Shown: positions 35,168 to 45,739, counted from the stretch's first letter. The stretch: DNA of 64,000 nucleotides from Halovulum marinum (GCF_009697225.1 NZ_WIND01000012.1:59568-123567), one strand, 5' to 3'. Translations and numbers: made by a program. The notes: generated from the sequence alone by a model not told the origin.

Positions 35168-35992
35168 TCAGCCCTTGACGCCGGACGAGATCATCACCGC
35201 CTCGGTCACCCGCCGCTGGAAGATCAGGTACGCCAGCACCACCGGCAGCGCCGCCAGCATGGCGACCGACATGATCCGCGCATAGGCCACGCCGAAGGCA
35301 TCGTTGACCTGGGTGATCCCCACCGGGATCGTCATCATGTCCTCCGAGGTCACCACCAGGAACGGCCAGAAGAACGCGTTCCACACGCCGATGAAGGTGA
35401 CGATGGCCAGCGCCGTGGTGATGCCCCAGTTCAGCGGCAGGTAGACTTTGAACAGGATCGTGTACTCGCCGCCGCCGTCCAGCACCGCGGCCTCGCGCAT
35501 CTCCTTCGGCACCGCGTCGAAGAACTGCTTGTAGACGATGATCACCACCGGGACGATCAGCTGCGGCAGGATGATCCCGGCCCAGCTGTTGATCGCGCCG
35601 ATGTCGTTCATCAGGATGAATTGCGTCACCACCAGCGCCTGCGCAGGGATCATGAAGCTGGCCAGCACCACCAGGTACAGCAGCCGCCGGCCCGGAAAGC
35701 GGATCTGCGACAACGCGTAGGCGCACATCATCGAGATCACGATCACCACCGCGGTCACGATCACCGCGGTGCCGACCGAGTTCAGGTACCAGATCATCAG
35801 CTTGGTGTTGAAGATCGCATCGGCATAGGACGACAGGTTGAACTGGTCCGGCAGCAGCCCCGGCTTGGCGACCACGTTCTCGTCGGTGCGGATCGAGGTG
35901 ACGAACGCCCAGTACAGCGGGAACACCCAGCACGCCGCCGCCAGCAGCGTGAAGGCGGTGACGATGCCGTTCTCGATCCTGCGGGTCTTCAT
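35168..35992 (-). CDS. Sugar ABC transporter permease (MalG/AraQ type)
   Basis: A 274-residue CUT1-family permease with about six helices. The EAA loop is EMREAAVLDGGGEYTILFKVYLP (around 170-195), with WPFLVVTSEDMMTIPVGITQ near the C-terminus. Its ATG overlaps the upstream MalF-type stop (TGATG), so translation is coupled. Last gene of the arabinoside operon. Confidence 0.92.
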   Translation of the reverse strand: MKTRRIENGIVTAFTLLAAACWVFPLYWAFVTSIRTDENVVAKPGLLPDQFNLSSYADAIFNTKLMIWYLNSVGTAVIVTAVVIVISMMCAYALSQIRFPGRRLLYLVVLASFMIPAQALVVTQFILMNDIGAINSWAGIILPQLIVPVVIIVYKQFFDAVPKEMREAAVLDGGGEYTILFKVYLPLNWGITTALAIVTFIGVWNAFFWPFLVVTSEDMMTIPVGITQVNDAFGVAYARIMSVAMLAALPVVLAYLIFQRRVTEAVMISSGVKG

Positions 35993-36876
35993 CAGCGGCG
36001 GCCCCCGATCCGGAGCAGCTGGAACTGCAGCACCGACACCACCGCGATCAGCACGAACAGCACCGTCGCCACCGCCGAGGAATACCCGCCGTGGTTCAGC
36101 TGGAACGCCTCGCGGTAGACCTGCATCAGCAGCACGAACGAGCTGTTGAACGGCCCGCCGCCGCTGAGCAGGTAGACCTGGTCGAAGATCTTGAGCTGCA
36201 GGATCAGCTGCAGCGTCAGCACCAGCGCCGTGACCGGCCACAGCAGCGGCCAGGTGACGCGCCGGAACTGCTGGCGCTTCGTGGCGCCGTCAAGCGCCGC
36301 GGCCTCGTACAGCTCGGACGGGATGTTGCGCAGCCCGGCGATGAACAGCAGCACGTTGAAGCCGTTGGTCCACCAGATCGTCACCGCAGCGATCATCGGC
36401 ATCACCCAGTCCGGGTTCTTGAACACCGCCACCGGCTTGCCGACGAACACGGCGATCACCGGCTGCAGCACACCGAACTGGAAGTCCAGCATCCAGGCCC
36501 AGATCTGCGTGACCACCGACACCGGCAGCACATAGGGCAGGAAGAACAGCACCATCACCAGCGCCTGCAGCCGCCCCGACAGCCGGTTGATCATCAGCGC
36601 GATGCCCAGCGCGATCACCGTCGTCGGGACCACCGTCAGCAGCACGAAATAGGCGTTGTTCCACAGCGAGGTCTTGAAGATCCGGTCGCCCAGCAGCCGC
36701 CTGTAATTGTCCAGCCCGACCCATTCGCCGTCGCCGATCAGCGGCGCGTTGGTGAAGCTCAGCTCGAACATCTTCAGCGTCGGATAGAGGAAGAAGACCG
36801 CGAACACGATGACGAAGGGCGCCACCATCGACAGCGCCACCAGGTTCTTCTTGCGCCGGTTTTCCAGCATCGCCAT
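35992..36876 (-). CDS. Sugar ABC transporter permease (MalF/AraP type)
   Basis: A 294-residue CUT1 permease beginning with a short basic tail, then six predicted helices; FFLYPTLKMFELSFTNAP is the typical first periplasmic entry. The EAA loop is ELYEAAALDGATKRQQFRRVTWPLL. It partners with the MalG-type protein and the binding protein upstream (66-base gap). Confidence 0.92.
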   Translation of the reverse strand: MAMLENRRKKNLVALSMVAPFVIVFAVFFLYPTLKMFELSFTNAPLIGDGEWVGLDNYRRLLGDRIFKTSLWNNAYFVLLTVVPTTVIALGIALMINRLSGRLQALVMVLFFLPYVLPVSVVTQIWAWMLDFQFGVLQPVIAVFVGKPVAVFKNPDWVMPMIAAVTIWWTNGFNVLLFIAGLRNIPSELYEAAALDGATKRQQFRRVTWPLLWPVTALVLTLQLILQLKIFDQVYLLSGGGPFNSSFVLLMQVYREAFQLNHGGYSSAVATVLFVLIAVVSVLQFQLLRIGGRR

Positions 36877-36941
36877 GGCTGCGGGCTCCGTTTCTGGGCA
36901 GGCGGGTCCCGGCCCCCCGGGCGGGGGCCGGGACGGCCGGT

Positions 36942-38216
36942 CTACTGCATCATCGCCTGCAGTTCGGCCTTGATCTGCTCCACCGCCTCGGCGCCCGAGA
37001 AATAGCCGTGGATCGCCGGAGAGATGATGTTCAGCGCCGTGTCATAAGTCGGCGAGGCGACGCCGGTGATCGTCGACGGCGGATCGAACGCGGTGTTGTC
37101 GGCCAGCGACGCATAGGTCGCGTTCGGCTCCATCGCGGCGTACTCGGCGCTGTCCGCCACCGGTTTGTAGGCCGGGATGTGGCCGGCGTCGGCCCAGCGC
37201 AGCGCGTTCTGCTCCATCCAGCCGATCACCGTCATCACCGCCGCGCGCTTCTCGCCCGACACGGTGTCGTCGCCCTCGTTCGGGATCGCGAAGGCATGGG
37301 AGTCGGCCCAGGACGCGGCCTGGCCCATCAGCGGCGGGATCTCGACCGCGCCCCAGCCGAAGCCCAGCGTGCCCTTCTCCTCCATGTCGTTGAAGGTCGG
37401 CACCTCCCACACGCCGTTCAGCTGGAACGCCGCCTCGCCCGAGCCGTAGAGCGCGACCGAGGCCTCGTACTCCGCCTGCTCGGGGATCCAGCCGTTCTGC
37501 TGCCAGCGCGCCATGGTGTCGATCGCATTGGCGGCCTTCTCGGCATTGTCGCCCGGCAGCACCTCGCCGTCGACGATGAACTCGCCGCCCTGCTGCGACA
37601 GCAGCGTGTAGAACACGCGCCAGACGCCGCCGGCACCGCCGGTCTGGAAGGTCAGCGGGGTCTCGACGCCGTTGTCCTTCAGCCAGGCCAGCGCCGCCTC
37701 GAAATCCTCCAGGCTGTCGATGCCGGTCAGGTTGCCGTCGGCGTCCAGCCAGGCCGAGCCCTCAAGCAGCGCCTTGTTGTAGTACAGGATCAGCGCGTGG
37801 ATATCGAACGGCACCGCGTACAGCTCGCCGTCGCTGGTCGCCGCCTCGATGCTGCTGGCGAAGAAGTCGTCGGTGGTCAGTTCGGCGTTCTGCAGGTCCT
37901 CGTCGGTGATCGGGCTCAGCACGCCCTCCTCCAGGCCGAGCGGCACGCGCGACAGATGATAGGTCATCACGTCCGGCCCCTCGCCGACGGCGGCCGAGGT
38001 GCGCACCTTGGTGTAGAACGGCACCCCCCACTCCAGCGTGGTACCCGAGATCTGGATGTCCGGGTGCTGCGCGTTGAAGTCCTCGATCAGCGCCTTCATC
38101 CGCACGCCGTCGCCGCCCGACAGGAAATCCCACCAGATCACCTCGGTCTGGGCCAGCGCCGGGGCCGCCACCGCCGAGATGGCGGACACCGCCAACAGTC
38201 TGCCTAGTGCCTTCAT
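36942..38216 (-). CDS. Sugar-binding protein, family 1 (CUT1 transporter)
   Basis: A 424-residue periplasmic protein with a Sec signal (~1-22, ending ALA-Q). The body starts EVIWWDFLSGGDGVRMKALIEDFNAQHPDI, the family-1 sugar-binding fold, and has the inner motifs GELYAVPFDIHALILYYNK and GEAAFQLNGVWEV. GGGAGGAA lies 9 bases before the ATG. Given the linked GH51 enzyme, arabinose-containing oligosaccharides are the likely ligand (inference). Confidence 0.92.
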   Translation of the reverse strand: MKALGRLLAVSAISAVAAPALAQTEVIWWDFLSGGDGVRMKALIEDFNAQHPDIQISGTTLEWGVPFYTKVRTSAAVGEGPDVMTYHLSRVPLGLEEGVLSPITDEDLQNAELTTDDFFASSIEAATSDGELYAVPFDIHALILYYNKALLEGSAWLDADGNLTGIDSLEDFEAALAWLKDNGVETPLTFQTGGAGGVWRVFYTLLSQQGGEFIVDGEVLPGDNAEKAANAIDTMARWQQNGWIPEQAEYEASVALYGSGEAAFQLNGVWEVPTFNDMEEKGTLGFGWGAVEIPPLMGQAASWADSHAFAIPNEGDDTVSGEKRAAVMTVIGWMEQNALRWADAGHIPAYKPVADSAEYAAMEPNATYASLADNTAFDPPSTITGVASPTYDTALNIISPAIHGYFSGAEAVEQIKAELQAMMQ

Positions 38217-38287
38217 GTCTTCATTCCTCCCTTTTGGATCGCCCCTGCGGGCTGATCGGTTGGTCGTGACGCCGCCTTCGCGCGCGC

Positions 38288-39364
<1,077 letters not shown>

Positions 39365-39371
39365 GACCGCC

Positions 39372-40883
39372 TCAGCTCACGTCCAGCCGCACGACGTGGT
39401 AGGACAGCGGCGCGATGCCGCCACGCAGCCGGCCGTCCTCGACGCCCAGCCCGGCGCCCCTGCCTGGGGCGACGCGGTCCTGCGCGTCGGGGCCATTTGT
39501 GGCGCGCAGGTCATGCCCCTCCATGCTCAGGTGCTCGACCAGGCGCGCGCCGGCGAACCCGGTCAGCGACACGTCCAGATCCGCCGCCTCGTCCGGGTGG
39601 CGGTTGACCATGAACAGGGTCACGAAGCCGCCGTCCGCGTCATGCACGCCGGCCACGTCCAGATATTTCACGTCGTCGGCCACGCGGCAGTCGTATGTCG
39701 GGCAGTCGACGCCGACGTTCAGCGCGATGCCCCGGCCGTACAGCGAGGCGAACTGGTAGGGGTAATAGATCGTCTGCCGCCAGGCGGGGCCGCCCTTCTC
39801 GGCGCGGATCGGCGCGATCACGTTGACCAGCTGCGCGATGCAGGCGATCCGCACCCGGTCCGAACGGCGGATGAACTCGTTCAGCAGCCCGGCGACGAAC
39901 AGCGCATCCTCGAAATTGTAGCTTTCTTCCAGCAGCGCCGGCGACTCGGGCCAGTCCCACGCCTTGATGCGGCGGCTGTCCTCGTCGCGATCGTGGTACC
40001 AGACGTTCCATTCGTCGAAGCAGATGTAGACGTCGTTCTTCGCCCGCTTCTTCGCCTTGACGTAGTCGATCGCTCCGCCGATGGCCTGGATGTAGCGGCC
40101 GGTCTCTTCGATCTTGCCGAAGAAGTTCAGCGTGTCGCCGCTCTTGTTGCCGAAGTACTTGTGCAGCGAGATGTAGTCGACGTTCTCGTAGCACTCCTCC
40201 AGCACCTGCCGTTCCCATTCGGGATAGGTCGGCATGCCGTCGTTGGACGAGCCGCAGACGACGGTCTCGATCGAGGCGTCGAAGCCCTTGAACGCCTTGG
40301 CGGTTTCGTTTGCCAGCCGGCCGTACTCGACCGCCTTCTTGTGGCCGATCTGCCAGGGGCCGTCCATCTCGTTGCCCAGGCACCACATTTTCACGTCATA
40401 CGGGTTTTCGACGCCGTGGCTGCGGCGCAGGTCGCTCCAGGCGGTGCCGCCGGGAAAGTTGACGTATTCCAGGAAGTTGCGCGCCTCTTCCAGCCCGCGC
40501 GAGCCCAGGTTGACCGCCAGCATCATCTCGATGCCGGCCATGTCGGCCCATTGCGCGAACTCGTTGATGCCGACCTGGTTGGTCTCCTTCGAGCGCCACG
40601 CCAGGTCCAGCCGCACCGGGCGCCGGTCCTTGGGGCCGATCCCGTCCTCCCAGTTGTAGGCCGAGACGAAGTTGCCGCCGGGATAGCGGATCGCGGGGAT
40701 CTTCAGGTCGCGGACGAGTTGCAGCACGTCGCGGCGGAACCCGTTCTCGTCCGCCTGCGGGTGGCCGGGCTCGTAGATGCCGCCATAGATGGCGCGCCCC
40801 ATGTGCTCGATGAACGCCGCGTACAGCCGGTCGTCGATGGAGCCGATCCGGAAATCCCGGTGGACGGCGACGCGCGCTTTCAT
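39372..40883 (-). CDS. abfA: Alpha-L-arabinofuranosidase, GH51
   Basis: A 503-residue retaining glycoside hydrolase. The acid/base Glu is in CLGNEMDGPWQIGHK (residues ~168-182) and the nucleophile Glu in ICFDEWNVWYHD (~288-299). AIRYPGGNFVSAYNWEDGIGP is the hallmark GH51 stretch, and the C-terminal beta domain closes with APLSYHVVRLDVS. No signal peptide: it acts in the cytoplasm on imported arabinosides, releasing L-arabinose. First gene of the transport operon and preceded by dyads at 40901-40927. No arabinose catabolic genes lie in the window. Confidence 0.94.
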   Translation of the reverse strand: MKARVAVHRDFRIGSIDDRLYAAFIEHMGRAIYGGIYEPGHPQADENGFRRDVLQLVRDLKIPAIRYPGGNFVSAYNWEDGIGPKDRRPVRLDLAWRSKETNQVGINEFAQWADMAGIEMMLAVNLGSRGLEEARNFLEYVNFPGGTAWSDLRRSHGVENPYDVKMWCLGNEMDGPWQIGHKKAVEYGRLANETAKAFKGFDASIETVVCGSSNDGMPTYPEWERQVLEECYENVDYISLHKYFGNKSGDTLNFFGKIEETGRYIQAIGGAIDYVKAKKRAKNDVYICFDEWNVWYHDRDEDSRRIKAWDWPESPALLEESYNFEDALFVAGLLNEFIRRSDRVRIACIAQLVNVIAPIRAEKGGPAWRQTIYYPYQFASLYGRGIALNVGVDCPTYDCRVADDVKYLDVAGVHDADGGFVTLFMVNRHPDEAADLDVSLTGFAGARLVEHLSMEGHDLRATNGPDAQDRVAPGRGAGLGVEDGRLRGGIAPLSYHVVRLDVS

Positions 40884-40900
40884 GAAGGCCTCCCAGCTTC

Positions 40901-40927
40901 AATATCCGATATTCTGGTTCAAACCAG
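40901..40927. promoter_or_regulatory. Two adjacent dyads upstream of the arabinoside operon
   Basis: AATATC-C-GATATT (40901-40913) is directly followed by CTGGTT-CA-AACCAG (40914-40927). They sit 18 bases before the abfA start, in the 121-base gap to the ArsR-type regulator gene. The first may be the site for that regulator (inference). Confidence 0.6.
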
Positions 40928-41004
40928 ATTTACAGATACAGTTGCGCAATGCGACGGTTCTGTCAACAGCGACGACCGCTGCCGGCGCAAGCGCCGCGAA
41001 CAGT

Positions 41005-41934
41005 TCAGCTTTTGGCGTGCAGGCGCAGGACGATGTCCTGGTCGTAGTTGCCGAAACCGCGGCCGAACACGTTGATACCACCCGGATGGCGCGCGCCGCG
41101 GTCGACCTCGATTCGCAGCCGGATCGAGCGGTGCGCGTCCAGGTCCAGCCGGTCCAGGGTGACGTCCGAGATCCTGCGCCCGTCGACGAAACTGCCGCCG
41201 TCGCTGACCTGCCAGGTCTTGAGCATGCCGTATTGCGAGCCGCTCAGCTTCCACCAGTCGGGCGTGTAGACGCCGCGCTTGTCGCCGAAATCGCCGGGCG
41301 AGGTCCAGTTGCCCAGCGGCGTGCCGTTGATCGAGATGGTGATGTCCGACGGCCAGTCCGAATGCGTGCCCGGCACCTCCGAACTGACCTCCATCGAGAA
41401 CTCGATCTTCTCGATCTCGATGCCCTTCAGCTTGGCATTGTTGGGGAACTGGTACTCGACGAAGCCGCTGGTGAACCACAGCAGCGCGGCCTTCATCCGT
41501 TCGGGATCCATGAACGTTTCGGGCACGTCGAGCAGGCCGATGATCCCCTCCGGCGAGCAGATGCCGCAGGGCGCGGCGACCGAACTGTTGGTGAACAGGC
41601 CCAGGGGCATCGCCACCTCGATCACGTTCCGGGCCACCCGTTCCTCGGTCTTGGCGAAGGTGACGATCAACTCGTCATAGGTGGCGTAGCACAGCTTCTG
41701 GCTGCCCTTGCGCGCCTTGTGGCTTTCGGTGCGGATCAGCCCCGACTGCTCCAGGATCTGCACGTTGGACGACACCGAGGACTGCGGCAGCGACAGCCGC
41801 CGCGCGATGTCGTTGACGTTCAGCCCGCCGGCCGAGTGCAGCAGCTTGAGGATCTTCACGCGCACCTCCGACGCGGCGCTCTTCAGCACGGCGAAGTCGG
41901 TTTCGGGATCGATCAGCAGGAAATTCTTGGTCAT
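41005..41934 (-). CDS. ArsR-type regulator with large C-terminal ligand domain
   Basis: A 309-residue protein. Residues ~15-85 are an ArsR/MarR-like winged helix (SEVRVKILKLLHSAGGLNVNDIARRLSLPQSSVSSNVQILEQSGLI). The remaining ~220 residues form a beta-rich domain (GTPLGNWTSPGDFGDKRGVYTPDWWKL; HPGGINVFGRGFGNYDQDIVL) found in a family of sugar-operon regulators; it is not a metal site. Upstream of the arabinofuranosidase gene in the same direction, so it probably represses that operon in response to an arabinoside (inference). Confidence 0.85.
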   Translation of the reverse strand: MTKNFLLIDPETDFAVLKSAASEVRVKILKLLHSAGGLNVNDIARRLSLPQSSVSSNVQILEQSGLIRTESHKARKGSQKLCYATYDELIVTFAKTEERVARNVIEVAMPLGLFTNSSVAAPCGICSPEGIIGLLDVPETFMDPERMKAALLWFTSGFVEYQFPNNAKLKGIEIEKIEFSMEVSSEVPGTHSDWPSDITISINGTPLGNWTSPGDFGDKRGVYTPDWWKLSGSQYGMLKTWQVSDGGSFVDGRRISDVTLDRLDLDAHRSIRLRIEVDRGARHPGGINVFGRGFGNYDQDIVLRLHAKS

Positions 41935-42040
41935 CGCGGCTCCGGCTCGGCATCCAGCGATTTATATCCCGTTTCCGGATACGAACAAGGCATTTTCACC
42001 GCATCCGCCGCGACAGCATCCAGGGTGCCGGCGTCCACCC

Positions 42041-42241
42041 CCCGCCGGAGAATGCGTGCGGGCCGGTGCCGATCCGGTTCTCGGTGTCCGGGATGCCGAC
42101 CTTGCGCAACACTTCCAGCGTGCGCAGTCGCCTCGGCCCTGGACGGTGGAGATGACCGCGGCACATCTCGGCCGGCTGGAAGGCGGCGGTGTAGACGGGG
42201 TTCGGCGCGGACAGCGGATCCTGCATCGCGACCCGCAGTCG
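42041..42241 (-). pseudogene. Remnant of an OppD/DppD-type ATPase gene
   Basis: In the 378-base gap between the ArsR-type and GntR genes, the minus strand encodes VAMQDPLSAPNPVYTAAFQ, then RTLEVLRKVGIPD and PHAFSGG. These match the Q-loop to signature region of Opp ATPases (VAMIFQDPLSALNPV; PHQFSGGM) with small deletions and no Walker A or B. The frame breaks soon after SGG. The rest of the gap holds no recognisable gene. It records loss of an earlier transporter here. Confidence 0.75.
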
Positions 42242-42312
42242 TTGCGGCTACGCCTTCCGGAATCCGGTGGCCGGGCCCGCGCGACCGGCGCCCCGACCAG
42301 GACGGTGCCGTG

Positions 42313-43023
42313 TCAGGGCTTGGTCTTCGGGAACAGCCGCGCGCGCAACCCTTCCAGCGTAAGCCGGTAGTGATCCGTCAGCTGGCGCACGGCCAGGTCC
42401 GCGTCCCGGTCGAGGGCGGCGGTCAGGATCGCCTCGTGTTCCGCCAGCGCGTCGCCGCGCCGGGCCAGGCTGAACTTCACCGACAGGTTCCGGTAGCGGA
42501 TCGAGCGCTCCATCATCTGCACGCAGAACTGCTCCATCAGGCTGGAGCCGCAGCCGGACAGCAGGGCGCGGTGAAACTCGTGATGCCGCACCTCCCAGTC
42601 GGGGTTGAGGGTGAAGCTGTCCCTGCCGTCCCCGGCATTCAGGAAACGATCGGTCCGCGCCAGGCGGTGGTAGGACAGGATCAGCGCGTCCTCCCACTCC
42701 TGACCGCCATGGGCGATGGACTCCCGCAGGGCAAGCGTCTCCAGCCATATGCGGGTCTTCACCAGCTCCTCGAGGCCCGGATAGGAAAGTTCCGAGACGA
42801 AAAAGCCGCGCTGGCTGCGATGCTCGACCCAGCCTTCGGCCGACAGCCGGTTCAGCGCCTCGCGGACCGGCGCGGTGCCGATGCCGTATCGGTCCGAGAT
42901 GGCGTCGAGCTGCAGCTTCTCGCCCGGCTCCAGCGCGCCGGCCAGAATGTCCTCCTTGATCGCGTCGTGGGCCCGGTCCGAAAGGATCGGCCCTGCTTCC
43001 AGGACGGACTTCGCTCTTGCCAT
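42313..43023 (-). CDS. GntR-family transcriptional regulator, FCD subfamily (third)
   Basis: A 236-residue regulator with winged helix at ~15-80 (PGEKLQLDAISDRYGIGTAPVREALNRLSAEGWV) and an FCD domain (HHEFHRALLSGCGSSLMEQFC; AEHEAILTAALDRDADLAVRQL) with the metal-binding His pattern. It starts directly after the stop of the permease gene and is the last gene of that transporter operon, so it likely senses the imported compound. A candidate operator lies at 45829-45925. Confidence 0.9.
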   Translation of the reverse strand: MARAKSVLEAGPILSDRAHDAIKEDILAGALEPGEKLQLDAISDRYGIGTAPVREALNRLSAEGWVEHRSQRGFFVSELSYPGLEELVKTRIWLETLALRESIAHGGQEWEDALILSYHRLARTDRFLNAGDGRDSFTLNPDWEVRHHEFHRALLSGCGSSLMEQFCVQMMERSIRYRNLSVKFSLARRGDALAEHEAILTAALDRDADLAVRQLTDHYRLTLEGLRARLFPKTKP

Positions 43024-43896
43024 CTACGCCATGCCACCCGGCGCGTCGGACTTGTTCCAGAACACGAACGTCTTCTGCACCCAGACCACGGTGAGGAACA
43101 AGGCCAGTCCCAGGAAACTGAGATAGATGATCAGCGAAAACACCCGCGGCGTGTCGAGCTGCGAGGCCGAGACCCGGATCAGGGCGCCGACGCCCTGCCC
43201 GCCGCCCAGGAACTCGCCGGTGATGGCACCGGCCATGACCCCGACCGATGCGATCTTGAGGCCGGTGAAGAAGTACGGCAGCCCGGTGGGAAGCTTGAGA
43301 CGCACCAGCGTCTGCATCCGGCTGGCGCCGATGGACTTGAACAGCATCCGCTCGTTCTCGGAGGCGGCATAAAGCCCCGCCGCGGTCGAGACGACGATGG
43401 GAAAGGTTGCGATGAAGGTCGCCAGCGCCACCTTCGAGGCGATCCCGAACCCCAGCCAGGCGATGAACAGCGGCGCGAATGCCACCTTGGGCATGGTGTC
43501 GATGGCGACGAGGTAGGGCATCACCGCGCGCTCGCCGAACTTCGTCTCGCCCACCAGCACGCCAAGCGAAAAGCCGATGGCCATCGCCAGACCGAACGCC
43601 ACCAGCACCGTCTTGGTCGTGGTGATGAACGCCTCGAGCATGTAGCCGCCCGAGGCCATGTTCCGGCCGACGAAGACGATGTCCTCCCAGGTTTCCATCG
43701 GCGTCGGCAGGATGATGTTGGAGACGATCTCGACCGCGGTGACCACATACCAGATGCCGACGATCATCACGAACAGCCCTGTCATCGCCACCCAGCGCGG
43801 GATGCGGTCGATGAAGGGCTCGTGTTCGGTCCAGACGGTATCGCCCTCGTACTGGGCAAGATCGGACTTGGCGGCCGTGTATCCCTGGTCGGTCAT
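43024..43896 (-). CDS. ABC transporter permease (SsuC/TauC type)
   Basis: A 290-residue permease with about six helices. The family motifs are SLGVLVGETKFGERAVMPYLVAIDTMPKVAFAPLFIAWLG and the EAA-like loop FKSIGASRMQTLVRLKLPTGLPYFFTGLKIA. It overlaps the ATPase stop by 4 bases (ATGA). The class imports aliphatic sulfonates, nitrate, thiamine precursors or aromatic acids. Confidence 0.92.
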   Translation of the reverse strand: MTDQGYTAAKSDLAQYEGDTVWTEHEPFIDRIPRWVAMTGLFVMIVGIWYVVTAVEIVSNIILPTPMETWEDIVFVGRNMASGGYMLEAFITTTKTVLVAFGLAMAIGFSLGVLVGETKFGERAVMPYLVAIDTMPKVAFAPLFIAWLGFGIASKVALATFIATFPIVVSTAAGLYAASENERMLFKSIGASRMQTLVRLKLPTGLPYFFTGLKIASVGVMAGAITGEFLGGGQGVGALIRVSASQLDTPRVFSLIIYLSFLGLALFLTVVWVQKTFVFWNKSDAPGGMA

Positions 43897-44711
43897 GTGC
43901 CGAAGGCCTCCTTGCCCAGTTTCTCGCGGATGTGATGGACGATGTCGCCGAACTTGGTGGTGTTGATCATGTCCAGATTGCGCGGGCGCGGCAGGTCGAT
44001 GTCGACGATCTCGGCGACCCGCCCGGGGTTCGCGTCCATGATGTAGATCCGGTCGGCCAGAATCACCGCCTCGGGGATCGAATGGGTGACAAGAAAGGTC
44101 GTCGCGCGCCGTTCGAGGCAGATCCGCTGCAACTCCATGTTCATGAAGTCGCGGGTCAGCTCGTCGAGCGCCGAGAACGGCTCGTCGAGCAGCAGCACCG
44201 CCGGATCCGAGATCAGCATCCGGCAGATCGCGGCGCGCTGGGCCATGCCCCCCGACAGCTCGCCCGGATAGATGCTCTCGGCCCGGCCGATGCCGACCAG
44301 TTCGAGCAGGTCGCGCGCCCGGCCCTCGGCCGCCCGGGCCGCCGCCTTGCCGTCGCGCATCTCGATGGGCAACAGGACATTGCCCAGCGTGGTCTTCCAC
44401 GGCAGCAGCGTGGCCTGCTGGAACATCATGCCGATGTCCCGGCGCGGCCCCAGCACCGGCTTGCCCTCGAGCATCACGCGGCCCGAACTGGGCGGCAGCA
44501 GGCCGGCCATGATCTTCAGCATGGTCGACTTGCCGCACCCCGAAGAGCCGATGACCGCCCCGAATTCGCCCTTGTTCAGGGTCAGGTCCACGTCTTTCAG
44601 CGCGGTAAAGCCGTTCCGGCCATAGGTCTTCGACAGCCGTTCGATCTGGTAAACCGGCCGAGCCTCGGCCGGTTCACTCTGGTCTGCGGGCAATTGCACC
44701 ACCTGACTCAC
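43893..44711 (-). CDS. ABC transporter ATPase (SsuB/TauB type)
   Basis: A 272-residue ATPase with Walker A GSSGCGKST, the Q-loop MMFQQATLLPWKTTLGNV typical of the nitrate/sulfonate/taurine class, signature LSGGMAQRAAICR and Walker B VLLLDEPFSALD. The start is GTG 44711, overlapping the upstream binding-protein stop (GTGA); the frame stays open beyond it but is antisense in meaning. Confidence 0.92.
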   Translation of the reverse strand: MSQVVQLPADQSEPAEARPVYQIERLSKTYGRNGFTALKDVDLTLNKGEFGAVIGSSGCGKSTMLKIMAGLLPPSSGRVMLEGKPVLGPRRDIGMMFQQATLLPWKTTLGNVLLPIEMRDGKAAARAAEGRARDLLELVGIGRAESIYPGELSGGMAQRAAICRMLISDPAVLLLDEPFSALDELTRDFMNMELQRICLERRATTFLVTHSIPEAVILADRIYIMDANPGRVAEIVDIDLPRPRNLDMINTTKFGDIVHHIREKLGKEAFGT

Positions 44712-45739
44712 TCGGCGTTCCAGCCTTCGATCATCTCGTTGGTGTAGCCGGCGGCCAGGTCGTCGAACGGCGCCTCGAGATCGCCCGAGGACAGAAGGCT
44801 CTTCTGCCAGGTCTCCCAGTGCTCCGGCGGCTGATAGCCGAACCCCTTGTCGATGTAGGCGTCGGTCGGGGTCATCCGCTCGCTGGCGGCGGCCAGCAGC
44901 GCGGACGCGAACGCGCGGTCCTCGCCTTCCTGCGGGTTGCCGGCCGCCATGTGGTCGAGCGCGGTCTCCTCGTTCGCCGGGTCGGAGATGAAGCGCATGC
45001 CCTTGACCAGCGCGCGGCCGAAGCCCTCCACCACCTCGGGGTTCTCGGCCATGTAGTCGGCCAGCACAGCGTAGCCGTTCCCGAAGTAGGCCAGGTATTC
45101 CTCGGGGGTGATCTCGGTCAGCTCCAGACCCCGGTTCGCCAGGATCGCCGCATCGCTGACCGCGCCGGCGTAGGCGTCCACGTCGCCGCGCAGGAAGGCC
45201 ACGGCGGCGGTGCCCCCGTCGCCCACCGGCAGGAAGGTGAAGTCGGTGCCTTCTTCCATCCCCGCATCGTTCAGGATCGCCCGCGCGAACGAGACCTCGG
45301 CCCCGTCGGCGGTGCCGACGCCGATGACCTTGCCCTTCAGGTCGGTCGGGGTCGCGTAGCCGCTGTCCGACTTGACCAGCAGGCCGAAGACGCTTTTGGG
45401 ATAAAGGTTGTAGATGAAGACGACGTCGATCCCGCGCGCCCGCGCGCCAAGGACCGGACCGGGTCCGGGGGCGCCGATCTGGGCCTGCCCGGCGGACATC
45501 GCCTGCAGCACCTGGGACGATCCGTCCACCGCCTGCACGTCGATGTTGAGCCCCTCTTCCTCGAAGTAGCCTTCGCCGATCGCGGCCCACATCGGGGCCC
45601 AGGTGATGGCCGACGGGTTCGGCACGGCGACGGTGATGTCCGTCTGTGCCGCGGCCGACCCGAACAGCCCGGCGGCCGAGATGGCGGCGGCGGCAAGGCC
45701 GGTGGTCACTCTCCTGACGATTCGATTGCTGACGCGCAT
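44708..45739 (-). CDS. Periplasmic binding protein, NMT1/SsuA-like
   Basis: A 343-residue protein with a Sec signal (~1-31, ending SAAA-Q). The fold starts ITVAVPNPSAITWAPMWAAIGEGYFEEEGLNI, the signature of the NMT1/THI5/SsuA group, with AQIGAPGPGPVL and DLKGKVIGVGTADGAE following. ATG 45739 is preferred because GGGAGG lies 9 bases upstream. The ligand is not predictable; a TauE-like exporter in the divergent operon hints at a sulfonated or otherwise oxidised carboxylate (inference). Confidence 0.9.
   Translation of the reverse strand: MRVSNRIVRRVTTGLAAAAISAAGLFGSAAAQTDITVAVPNPSAITWAPMWAAIGEGYFEEEGLNIDVQAVDGSSQVLQAMSAGQAQIGAPGPGPVLGARARGIDVVFIYNLYPKSVFGLLVKSDSGYATPTDLKGKVIGVGTADGAEVSFARAILNDAGMEEGTDFTFLPVGDGGTAAVAFLRGDVDAYAGAVSDAAILANRGLELTEITPEEYLAYFGNGYAVLADYMAENPEVVEGFGRALVKGMRFISDPANEETALDHMAAGNPQEGEDRAFASALLAAASERMTPTDAYIDKGFGYQPPEHWETWQKSLLSSGDLEAPFDDLAAGYTNEMIEGWNAE

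Noticed and set aside
40789..43935. 1048-residue plus-strand frame
   Set aside because: Antisense to the ArsR-type, GntR and permease genes; His/Arg/Gln-rich without motifs.
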